NCBI GenBank assembly: GCA_035293845.1
Contig: DATGMB010000131.1
Location: 1-51,028 of the forward strand
Direction of reading: 5' to 3'
Length of the DNA: 51,028 nt
From: DATGMB01 sp035293845
GTDB taxonomy: Bacteria > Acidobacteriota > Terriglobia > Bryobacterales > Bryobacteraceae
Shown: positions 25,554 to 33,376 of the stretch, one piece after another
Position numbering within the stretch: position 1 is the first letter of the stretch
How the letters are laid out: each line of letters begins with the position of its first letter
The notes under the pieces: generated by a model
Told to the model about the DNA's origin: nothing
The model's input: the letters and a program-made list of their open reading frames with translations, nothing else
Databases searched by the model: none
Position numbers and translations under genes: made by a program

Positions 25554-28500
25554 TTGAAGGAAAGGAACGAGAGACACCTCACCACGCGCGACATGGAGCG
25601 CGCCGCGGCGGGGGAACTGGAGCCGGACCGAATGGCCCACGCGCGCGCCTGCGAGGAGTGCGCGAGCGCGGTCGAGGCGTATCGGGTTTTGGCGGCGGAG
25701 ATCGGGCGCGCTCCCCATCCGAGTGACATGGAGCCGAAGACAGCATGCGCAAGTATCGAGGATCTCAGCCGTTTGGCGAGCGGCGGCCTGGCTCAGCCGG
25801 CGGCCGCGGCCGTTTTGGAACATGTGAGCGGCTGCGCCCGATGCGGCGCGATTCTGCGGGGCGCGTTGGGCGAGGACTCGCTAGTCATCGAAATGCCGAA
25901 CGCGAGCCGGCGGCGGATCTGGCGGATGGCGGCATTGGCGGCCGGTGTCGCAATCGCGGCGATCGGAGGCGGGCTCTGGCTCGCGCAGCGAAACGCGCCG
26001 GAGCGCTTGCTGGCGGCCGCTTACACCGAAGAGCGGCCTTTCGATCTGCGGCTTCCCTCCGAGGGATACGGCCCGGTCCGGCAGCAGCGCGCGGGCGCGG
26101 TTTCGGCGCTCGACCGGCCACGGGCTTTGGCGAAGGCGGAAGTGGAGATTCAGGGCCTTCCGGAGACGCCGCGAAAACTGGCGCTGCGCGGCCGCGCCGA
26201 GCTGCTCGAAGGCCAATTTCAAAATGCGATCGAATCGTTATCGAGGGCGCAGGAGGCCGAGCCGGACAACGCCGGGCTGCTCGCGGATCTGGCCTGCGCG
26301 TATCTGCTGCGCGGCGATGCGGAGCACCGCGCGATCGATTACGGCCACGCGCTTGATTTGCTGCGCGCGGCCTCCAAGCGGCAGCCGAACGATCCGCGGA
26401 CGCTATTCGACCTGGCGCTTGCTTACCAGCGCGCGGAGCTGCTGGAGGAAGCAATCGGCGCGTGGCAGCGGTATCTTGCGGCCGAGCGCGATCCGGGCTG
26501 GATCGCGGAGGGGAAGCGGCGGCTCGCGGACCTCGAAGCGCGACGAAAGAAAGCGGCCGCGCTGCGGGGCGGAGTCCGTTCCGGCCCGCAGGCGTTCCTG
26601 CTCGCGGCCAAGGGCGGCGGCGAAGTGATCGACCCGGAGCAGTTCGAGGACATCGCCTGGCGCGACTGGCTTCCGGCGCTCGACCGGTCCCCGGAGGCGG
26701 GGGAAGCATTTACCGCGCTGGCGCGCAGCTTCATGGAACGGTACGGCGATACCTCGCTGCAGGATGCCGCGCAGGGGGCGCGGGCCGGGCTGGACGAGCT
26801 GGCGCAGGCGATCGCGAAGAATGCCGCGGGCGAATACGATGAGGCGCTGCCGCTCGCGCGCGAGGCGGCGCACCTCGCGGTCCGTGCGAACCGGGCGGCA
26901 AGCCTGCGCGCCCGGCTCGAACTCAGCTACGCACGGCAGCGCGCCACGCCGGCGGAATGCCTGGAGATCGCGTCCGGGTTGCGGCGCGATCTGGCGGGGA
27001 CACGGTACCGCTGGATGAGCGCGCAGGCGACCATGCAGGAGGGGATTTGCCGGCTTCGCGCGGGGGAATCGGGAGCGGCCGGAACCCTGTTTCAGCAGGC
27101 GGCCCGGATGGCCGAGGCTGCCAATCTGCGGGTGCTCCGCCTGCGAGCCGTGGGGCTCGAAGGGAATCTCAAGTACGTGACCGGGGACCTGGCCGGCGTG
27201 TGGAATGCCTCGGAGGAGTGCATGCGGGAGGCGTGGAGCCTGAGTGCTCCCGCCGCCCGCTTTTACCAGGCAGAGATGGACCTGGCCAGGGCGGCGAACG
27301 GAATGGAATGGCCGCAGGCCGCGGCGGCCTTCGCGGCGGCGGCGGCGCGAAGCGTCTCCGAAACTGGAAACAAGCTGGTCGGCGCGGGCGGGCACGTCTA
27401 TGCCGCGGCGCTGTTGCGGCAGGCCGGCGAGGAACAGGAGGCGCGCCGGCAACTGATGGAAGCCGAGGGCCTGTTCGGGCAGACGCCGCAGACGCCCACG
27501 GTGCGCTCGATGCGGGCGAACGCGAGGCTGGGGCTCCTGGAGCTCGAACCGGCGGCGGGAACTTCGCTGGAGCCGCTGCGTCAGGCCATCCGCGATCTCG
27601 ATCGCGCCTCGTGGGATGCCCGGTTCCGCGCGCAAGAGGCGCTGGCGCGCAGCCTGGCCGCCGTGGGACAGTCCGGCAGCGCCAAGACGGCGTTCGAGAA
27701 CGCAATCGCCATCTATCGCTCGGAATTGCGTTCCTTCTCCGACCCCGCGCAGCGGATCGCGGGCGCCGATCTGGCCGCCGGCGCCTTCAAGGGATTAGTG
27801 CAGATGCAGATCGGCCAGGACGCTCGTATGGCGCTGGCGACGTGGAAGGACTTCCGGGGCGCGCAGAGTCCGCGCGAGAGCGAACCGGGGCCCGGCGTTG
27901 CCGTGCTGCACTACGCCGTGCTCGACCGCGGCATCGCCGCATGGGCGGAACGTGACGGCGCGATCGAGGGCCGCATGGTAGCTGAGCCCACGGAGAGCGT
28001 TCACGGCGCGCAACGCCGAGTGCTGCGCGCCTGCGCGTCGCCCTCGGACGACACCTCCGTTCTGCGAACGGAAGGCCGGCGGCTGTTCGGGTGGCTGGTG
28101 CAGCCGTTTCTGCAGATGCTCGCCGGCGCGCGCACGGTGGTGGTCGATGCCGACGATTGGCTGGCGGGCATTCCCTGGGCGGCGCTGACGGACGAGCACG
28201 GCCGGTTTGCGGTCGAGACGTGGCCGTTCGCGATGGGCCGCGCCGCCGCGGGACCGGCGAAGATGCCGCGCGTGGTGGCGATTTCGGCGGCAGCGCCGGG
28301 CTCAGCGGACGGCCGCTTCCCACCGCTCGAAACCGCGGCGGAAGAGGCGCGCGAGGTGGCGGCCGAGTCGCATGGCGGCGAGATCGTGTCTTCGGCCGCG
28401 GAGATTCGCGCGGCCATGGCGCGTGCTCCGAAACAAGGCGCGATCCTCCATTTCGCGGGCCACGGCTGGAGCAATGCGGGAGATGGCGGGCTGGTGCTGC

Positions 28501-28868
28501 CCGCCGCCGAACCCGGCGCGGGACCCGAGTTCCTGGGAGCAAACCAGATCGCGCGGATGGATTGGCGCGGCTGCCCCCTGGTGGTGCTCTCCGCCTGCAT
28601 GACCGGGACGGGCGAACTACGCGGGCCATTCAACCCGCGCAGCCTGGTGCGGGCATTTCTGCTCGGCGGAGCGGATGGAGTGATTGCATCGAGCTGGAAC
28701 GTCGATGGCGCGGCGACCGCCCGGCTGATGCGCACGTTTTACCGGCGCCTCGCGGAGACGGGAACAGCCGAAGCCGCGCTGGCGCTCGCCCAGCGCGAAC
28801 TGATCGGCGCCGCCGGCCTTTCGCACCCGTATTACTGGGCTGCGTTCGCCGTATTTCGGGGTAACTAA
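25554..28868 (+). CDS. Tandem zinc-finger anti-sigma / TM / TPR / CHAT-peptidase fusion
   Basis: 1104 residues. I place the start at TTG 25554 (GAGAGGTG at 25538-25545), because the zinc module begins before the first ATG (25593). Two anti-sigma-type motifs HX3CX2C are seen: HARACEEC (H29, C33, C36; H8 upstream) and HVSGCARC (H90, C94, C97; C65 upstream). One TM helix (about 126-147) follows SRRRIWRM. TPR-like helices run from about 205 and continue through an Ala-rich helical region to about 770. The C-terminal CHAT domain (about 780-1104) has FAGHGW (H970) and LSACMTGTGELRG (C1015), the caspase-like His-Cys dyad, then GADGVIASSWNVDG. The positive-inside pattern puts the zinc motifs in the cytoplasm and CHAT outside. 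The sigma gene is immediately upstream. Confidence 0.88.
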   Translation: MKERNERHLTTRDMERAAAGELEPDRMAHARACEECASAVEAYRVLAAEIGRAPHPSDMEPKTACASIEDLSRLASGGLAQPAAAAVLEHVSGCARCGAILRGALGEDSLVIEMPNASRRRIWRMAALAAGVAIAAIGGGLWLAQRNAPERLLAAAYTEERPFDLRLPSEGYGPVRQQRAGAVSALDRPRALAKAEVEIQGLPETPRKLALRGRAELLEGQFQNAIESLSRAQEAEPDNAGLLADLACAYLLRGDAEHRAIDYGHALDLLRAASKRQPNDPRTLFDLALAYQRAELLEEAIGAWQRYLAAERDPGWIAEGKRRLADLEARRKKAAALRGGVRSGPQAFLLAAKGGGEVIDPEQFEDIAWRDWLPALDRSPEAGEAFTALARSFMERYGDTSLQDAAQGARAGLDELAQAIAKNAAGEYDEALPLAREAAHLAVRANRAASLRARLELSYARQRATPAECLEIASGLRRDLAGTRYRWMSAQATMQEGICRLRAGESGAAGTLFQQAARMAEAANLRVLRLRAVGLEGNLKYVTGDLAGVWNASEECMREAWSLSAPAARFYQAEMDLARAANGMEWPQAAAAFAAAAARSVSETGNKLVGAGGHVYAAALLRQAGEEQEARRQLMEAEGLFGQTPQTPTVRSMRANARLGLLELEPAAGTSLEPLRQAIRDLDRASWDARFRAQEALARSLAAVGQSGSAKTAFENAIAIYRSELRSFSDPAQRIAGADLAAGAFKGLVQMQIGQDARMALATWKDFRGAQSPRESEPGPGVAVLHYAVLDRGIAAWAERDGAIEGRMVAEPTESVHGAQRRVLRACASPSDDTSVLRTEGRRLFGWLVQPFLQMLAGARTVVVDADDWLAGIPWAALTDEHGRFAVETWPFAMGRAAAGPAKMPRVVAISAAAPGSADGRFPPLETAAEEAREVAAESHGGEIVSSAAEIRAAMARAPKQGAILHFAGHGWSNAGDGGLVLPAAEPGAGPEFLGANQIARMDWRGCPLVVLSACMTGTGELRGPFNPRSLVRAFLLGGADGVIASSWNVDGAATARLMRTFYRRLAETGTAEAALALAQRELIGAAGLSHPYYWAAFAVFRGN

Positions 28869-28894
28869 AGCACAAACACAGCAGGAGGACACTT

Positions 28895-29794
28895 ATGGAA
28901 GAGAGAGGACCACAAACGCTTTACGTGATCTTCCACGGCGCGATCGCGTTTTACCAGACGGACAGCAGTATTTTGGCCCTGATTGCCGACCTGGGTTCGG
29001 ACCATCAGTATCTTGCGGGCTCCTGGTTGGCCGAGCAGGAGTTGGAGCGCGGCTCGGTTCATGCGCTCACGGGGGTGGCGACGACGGGAAAGGACAAGTT
29101 CAAGTATCCGATATTCGCGAAGGCGGACGTCGACTGCACGGGCCACCATTGCGACGCAATGGGCTCCATGGGGATGGGGAACGCGCCTTACGCGATTCTG
29201 CAATTTCCCCTGCCGGAGAAAGCAATGGGAATGTTTGAAGTGGTAATAAGAGATGGGAGCATCCAGGGCGTCAACGGAGATGTACGGATTCCGTTCACAC
29301 CGGTGCTCCAATACACGATCAGCGGCAAACCGCGCCTGGGTTCGCATTGGCCGGGTGACGGAATCGATCCCAGCAGTGAAGCCGATCTGCCATACCGGAC
29401 CCTGCATGTATTCGCGGAAAATCCAGTTCCCCTCGGGATTTTCAGGCAGGCCCACGTGTCCACGGCGTTCGGCCGCGCTTGCGGGCTTCTCAGCCAGACA
29501 GCGTCGTTCACGGATAAGCTGAGCGTCGCTCTCCCGGATCCACTGCCGTGTCTGCCGTGCGGACTGGAAGACCGGATTTTCGAGTTTCAGCCGCTCGGCC
29601 AGCGGATTCAGGCCTTACACCAGATCGGCCTGTCAAAACAGGAATGCCCGGACCGGATTTACGATCCGTGGAAGGATCGGCCCTCGATCAAGGAGGCTTA
29701 TTGCCAATATTTCAACGTGGGTTGTCCGCCGAGCCCCTTGTTGGGCGACGACATCACCTGCATTCCCGCCACCGCTTCAGGCGGCTCCAACTAA
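28895..29794 (+). CDS. Cys-rich orphan downstream of the CHAT fusion
   Basis: 299 residues, start supported by GGAGGACACTT before ATG 28895, 26 bases after the CHAT gene's stop. I recognise no family. It has no signal peptide or TM segment. The N-terminal third is compact (LYVIFHGAIAFYQTDSSI, LAEQELERGSVHALTGV). Cysteines are spread through the rest (DCTGHHCDAMG, LPCLPCGLE, AYCQYFNVGCPP, DITCIP), with pairs that could bind metal. The spacing and strand make it the third gene of the sigma/anti-sigma operon; a substrate or effector of the peptidase is a guess from position only. It converges with the reductase gene 22 bases downstream. Confidence 0.75.
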   Translation: MEERGPQTLYVIFHGAIAFYQTDSSILALIADLGSDHQYLAGSWLAEQELERGSVHALTGVATTGKDKFKYPIFAKADVDCTGHHCDAMGSMGMGNAPYAILQFPLPEKAMGMFEVVIRDGSIQGVNGDVRIPFTPVLQYTISGKPRLGSHWPGDGIDPSSEADLPYRTLHVFAENPVPLGIFRQAHVSTAFGRACGLLSQTASFTDKLSVALPDPLPCLPCGLEDRIFEFQPLGQRIQALHQIGLSKQECPDRIYDPWKDRPSIKEAYCQYFNVGCPPSPLLGDDITCIPATASGGSN

Positions 29795-29816
29795 GGCAGG
29801 CCGGGCCCGCGCTAGC

Positions 29817-30512
29817 TTACGCCGGCCGTGCGAAGTTGCCGGGGCTCTGCGCCGTCGCGCGCCACGCCGGCTGGCGTTCCGGCCTCGCCTCGGCGAGCGC
29901 GCGGCGGACGCCGGCCGCATCGAAATCGGTCGCATATACCGGAGTGCCCGGCTGCTGACGCCAGGATTGATCCAGGCCGCCGGCATCGACGGCATCGAAT
30001 CCGAGCTGGTCGACGAGGCGCATGACGACATCCTTCGCCCGCTGGTCGTCGCCGGCCACGGGCAGCGCAATCCGGCCGGGAGTGCCAGCGGCGCGGCCAC
30101 GCTCCATCAGGTGCTGGGCATAGATGTTGTTGAACGCTTTGACGACCGGCCGGCCAAGCTGCCTGGCGACCCAGCGACTTTCGACCATCCCGTCCTCGAT
30201 TTCGGCGATCCGGCCGTCCCGCTGCTGCGGGTAGTAGTTGCCGGTATCGACGACAACGACGCTCTCCGGAACGCCGGCGAACAGGTCCTTCGGCAGCTCC
30301 GGGATCTTGCCTTCGGGAATCGTAACAATGACCACTTCCCCGGAACGGGCCGCTTCGCGCACGGTCACCGCCTTGGCGCCGGTCTCCCGAGCCAGTCCGG
30401 CCAGACTCTCGGGCCCTTTCGAGTTCGCCACGAATACCTGGTGTCCTAGCGCGGAGAGCCGCCGGGTCAGCGTCCCACCGATGTTGCCTGCGCCGATGAT
30501 GCCGATCTTCAT
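29817..30512 (-). CDS. NADPH-dependent F420 reductase-like oxidoreductase
   Basis: 231 residues from ATG 30512 (AAGGAGA upstream on the minus strand). MKIGIIGAGNIGGTLTRRLS is a Rossmann dinucleotide-binding loop (GxGxxG), followed by VFVANSKGPESL, where Ser/Lys at the end of beta-2 favours NADP(H). The sequences VVIVTIPEGKIPELP and VVVDTGNYYPQQRDG match the F420-dependent NADP reductase / YneI-like family (Pfam F420_oxidored), as does VKAFNNIYAQHL. Whether the organism uses F420 cannot be told here; many homologues reduce other substrates. It is divergent from the larA operon with a 123-bp shared upstream region. Confidence 0.85.
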   Translation of the reverse strand: MKIGIIGAGNIGGTLTRRLSALGHQVFVANSKGPESLAGLARETGAKAVTVREAARSGEVVIVTIPEGKIPELPKDLFAGVPESVVVVDTGNYYPQQRDGRIAEIEDGMVESRWVARQLGRPVVKAFNNIYAQHLMERGRAAGTPGRIALPVAGDDQRAKDVVMRLVDQLGFDAVDAGGLDQSWRQQPGTPVYATDFDAAGVRRALAEARPERQPAWRATAQSPGNFARPA

Positions 30513-30635
30513 TGTGCTTCTGTCTCCTTCCACGGTTGGATGCGGAACGGGCAGCCGCGTCGCAGTTTCGTGCCTGCCCGGGTGCGGCCCGGCACAATCC
30601 CGCGGCGGATGGGCTATATTGATCGAAGCCCCTGA

Positions 30636-31937
30636 ATGGCCGCGATGCCGACCCAAGATCCCGAGGTCCACAGTCTCCCCTACGGAACCGGATGGCTCCC
30701 GCTCGGCGCGGCCGCGGCGCGCCTGACGGCGCGGGCGGCCGCCCCGATCGCGGACGAGCGGCAGGCAGTCGCGGACGCGCTCGAAAATCCGATCGGAACC
30801 GAGCCGCTCCGCCGGATCGCGCGGCCGGGCGAGCGTGTGGCCATCATCGTGAATGACATCACGCGCCTGACCCGCACCGATCTCATGCTGCCGCCCATCG
30901 TCGAGACACTGAACGGCGCCGGCATTCCCGACCGCGACATCTTCATCGTGTTCGCGCTCGGCATCCACCGCCGCCAGACCGATGACGAACGGCGGCAGAT
31001 CGTGGGCGATGAGATTTACCGCCGCATCCGGTGCTTCGATCACGTAGCCACGGATGAGGCCAGCCTGGTCGAGATCGGCGTCACGAGCTTCGGCAACCGC
31101 GTCGAGATCAACCGGGAGGTCTGGGAGGCGGACCGGATCATCCTCACGGGCGAGATCATCTATCACCTTATTGCCGGGTACTCCGGGGGCCGCAAAAGCC
31201 TCGTGCCGGGCGTCGCCGGCTTCCGCACCACCACCTTCAACCACCGCATGATTTTCCACCCGGACTGCCGCTCCGGGAAGCTGGACGGCAATCCCGCGCA
31301 TGAGGACCTGCTGGAGGCCTGCCGGATGGCGGAGCCGGACTTTCTCGTCAACGTGGTACTCAGCCCGGAGGGCCGGCTGATCCGCGTGGTGGCCGGCCAT
31401 TACGACCTCGCGCACCGCGCCGGCTGCCGCACGGTGGACGAGATGCTGCGCGTGCCGCTCGCGGAGCCGTACGACGCCCTCATCGCCTCCGCGGGCGGAT
31501 TTCCGGTCGATATCGACCTGCGGCAGGCGCACAAAGGGCTGGAGAACGCCTGCCACGCGCTGCGGCCGGGCGGCTCGATTCTGTTCTTCGCGGAATGCCC
31601 GAACGGCGCCGGCATCCGCAGCTTCGAGGAATACATCCGCCGCTACGCCGATTATCGAGAGATGCAGGCGGCGCTCGATCGCGAGTTCGTTGTGGGCGGC
31701 CACAAGGCTTACTGGGTGGCGCGGCTGGGCAGCCTGTATGACGTGCACCTGGTTTCCGCGCTCGATCCGGAATTCGTCCGGCGGTGCCATTTCACGCCGG
31801 TCGAGCCGGGCCGCCAGCAGGAAGCCTGGGAGCGGATCGTACAGAAGGCGGGACCGGGCGCGCGGGTCGCGGTGCTGCCCTATGCCGGCTTCACACTTCC
31901 CGCGGTAGAAAAAACGAAGGAGGCCACGTTGCCATGA
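30636..31937 (+). CDS. larA: LarA-family nickel-pincer 2-hydroxyacid racemase/epimerase
   Basis: 433 residues. Using ATG 30636 as residue 1, the nickel-pincer residues of Lactobacillus plantarum LarA (H108, H174, K184, H200) appear at H111 (LGIHRRQ), H177 (IIYHLIAGYSGGRKS), K187 in the same block and H203 (TTFNHRMIFHP). The offset is constant at +3. An alternative ATG lies at 30645. TATATT at 30615-30620 is a possible -10 box. LarA homologues include lactate, malate and gluconate-type epimerases. The genes that follow (ALDH, sugar-acid type transporter, IlvD/Edd dehydratase) make a sugar-acid C2 epimerase more likely than lactate racemase. The cofactor makers LarB/C/E are not in the window. 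Confidence 0.9.
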   Translation: MAAMPTQDPEVHSLPYGTGWLPLGAAAARLTARAAAPIADERQAVADALENPIGTEPLRRIARPGERVAIIVNDITRLTRTDLMLPPIVETLNGAGIPDRDIFIVFALGIHRRQTDDERRQIVGDEIYRRIRCFDHVATDEASLVEIGVTSFGNRVEINREVWEADRIILTGEIIYHLIAGYSGGRKSLVPGVAGFRTTTFNHRMIFHPDCRSGKLDGNPAHEDLLEACRMAEPDFLVNVVLSPEGRLIRVVAGHYDLAHRAGCRTVDEMLRVPLAEPYDALIASAGGFPVDIDLRQAHKGLENACHALRPGGSILFFAECPNGAGIRSFEEYIRRYADYREMQAALDREFVVGGHKAYWVARLGSLYDVHLVSALDPEFVRRCHFTPVEPGRQQEAWERIVQKAGPGARVAVLPYAGFTLPAVEKTKEATLP

Positions 31938-33376
31938 CGCCGGGCGCGCAACTGCAGACGGTTCACGGAAATTACATCGGAGGGGAATGGGTCGATACCC
32001 CGCAGCACGACCCGGTGCTGCTGCCGTACGACGGCACGCGCGTGGGCGAGATTCCGCGCGCCGGGCGCGACCTGCTCGACCGGGCGGTCGCGGCCGCGCG
32101 GCGCGGGCACGCCGCGATGCGCGCGCTCTCCAATTACGAGCGCGCCGACCTGCTGCTGCGCGTGCGCGAGCTGGTCCGCCGCGATCTCGCCGAGTACGCG
32201 CAGCTCATCTGCGCGGAGACCGGCAAGCCGATCCGCGAAGCCAGGGTGGAAGCGGAGCGCGGGTTGCAGACACTCGAAGCGGCGGCGCACGAGGCCCGGC
32301 AGCTTCGCGGCGAAGTCGTGCCGATGGATTTCTCCGCCACCGGCAAGGGGCGCATGGCGATCACGGTCCGGGAGCCCCTGGGCGCAATCGGCTGCATCAC
32401 GCCGTTCAACGTGCCCTTCAACCTTGCTCTGCACAAGGTGGCGCCGGCGCTGGCGGGCGGCAACGGCGTGGTCCACAAGCCGGCGACCAAGACGCCGTTG
32501 AGCGCGCTCCGGCTGGCCCGCACCATCGAAGAGGCCGGCGCGCCCGCGGGCGCCTACAACGTAATCACGGGCAGCGGCGCCGAGATCGGCATGGCGATGG
32601 CGGAGCATCCCGGGCTCCAGATGCTCACGTTCACCGGCAGTGCCGAAGTGGGGCGCGCGATTCGCGCGCGCGCGGGCTTCAAGAAGGTCACGCTGGAGCT
32701 GGGCAACAATTCCGCCGTGATCATCGAGCCCGGCTCGGATCTCGACACCGCAGCCGCCCGCACGGTGCAGGGCGCGTTCGCGCACAGCGGCCAGGTATGT
32801 ATCTCGGTGCAGCGCGTGTTCGCGCACCGGTCGATCGTGAGCGGTTTCCTGGAGCGGCTGAAGGCCGGCGCGGAAGCGCTACGTATCGACCATCCTTATG
32901 AGAACTCGACGGACATCTCATCGCTCATCGACGAGCGCGAAGCCATCCGCATCGAGGAGTGGATCGGCGAGGCGGCCGCCGGCGGTGCGCGCGTGATCAC
33001 CGGCGGCGCACGCAGCTTCGCGACCATCCGCCCGGCCGTGCTGACCGATGTACCCGATGGCTGCCGCGTGGCGTGCCAGGAGGCATTCGGCCCGGTGGTC
33101 GCGGTGTATCCCTACGACGATCTGGAAGAGGCCATCGAGAGGGCCAACGCCACGCCGTACGGTTTGCAGGCGGGAATCTTCACGCAGGATATCCAGCGCG
33201 CGTTTCAGGCGGCGCGCAAGCTCGAAGTCGGCGGCGTGATGATCAACGACATCCCGATGTACCGGGCCGACCACATGCCCTACGGCGGCATCAAGGAAAG
33301 CGGCGCGGGGCGGGAGGGCCCGCGGTACGCGCTCGAAGAGATGACCGAGATGAAGCTGATCTGCTGGAAAATCTGA
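31934..33376 (+). CDS. Aldehyde dehydrogenase (NAD(P)+-dependent)
   Basis: 480 residues. The start ATG 31934 overlaps the larA stop (ATGA); a longer frame from 31784 would read through larA. Family motifs: PFNVPFNLALHKVAPALAGG and KPATKTPLSAL (cofactor binding), FTGSAEVGRAI, general base E255 in LELGNNSA and catalytic nucleophile C289 in GQVCISVQR. The C-terminal FGPVVAVYPYDDLEEAI completes the fold. It resembles the lactaldehyde/glyceraldehyde (GAPN-like) branch. In this operon it probably oxidises the aldehyde formed after sugar-acid dehydration, such as lactaldehyde, glycolaldehyde or a ketoacid semialdehyde. Confidence 0.93.
   Translation: MTPGAQLQTVHGNYIGGEWVDTPQHDPVLLPYDGTRVGEIPRAGRDLLDRAVAAARRGHAAMRALSNYERADLLLRVRELVRRDLAEYAQLICAETGKPIREARVEAERGLQTLEAAAHEARQLRGEVVPMDFSATGKGRMAITVREPLGAIGCITPFNVPFNLALHKVAPALAGGNGVVHKPATKTPLSALRLARTIEEAGAPAGAYNVITGSGAEIGMAMAEHPGLQMLTFTGSAEVGRAIRARAGFKKVTLELGNNSAVIIEPGSDLDTAAARTVQGAFAHSGQVCISVQRVFAHRSIVSGFLERLKAGAEALRIDHPYENSTDISSLIDEREAIRIEEWIGEAAAGGARVITGGARSFATIRPAVLTDVPDGCRVACQEAFGPVVAVYPYDDLEEAIERANATPYGLQAGIFTQDIQRAFQAARKLEVGGVMINDIPMYRADHMPYGGIKESGAGREGPRYALEEMTEMKLICWKI

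Noticed and set aside
25546..25557. Three-codon leader ORF (ATG CGT TTT TGA) just before the CHAT fusion, its stop overlapping the TTG start
   Set aside because: The ATG is too close to the ribosome binding site, and a four-codon ORF is likely by chance.
29817..31790. 657-codon minus-strand open frame spanning the reductase and the antisense of larA
   Set aside because: Only the part from ATG 30512 matches a family; the N-terminal extension is antisense to larA with its intact active-site residues.
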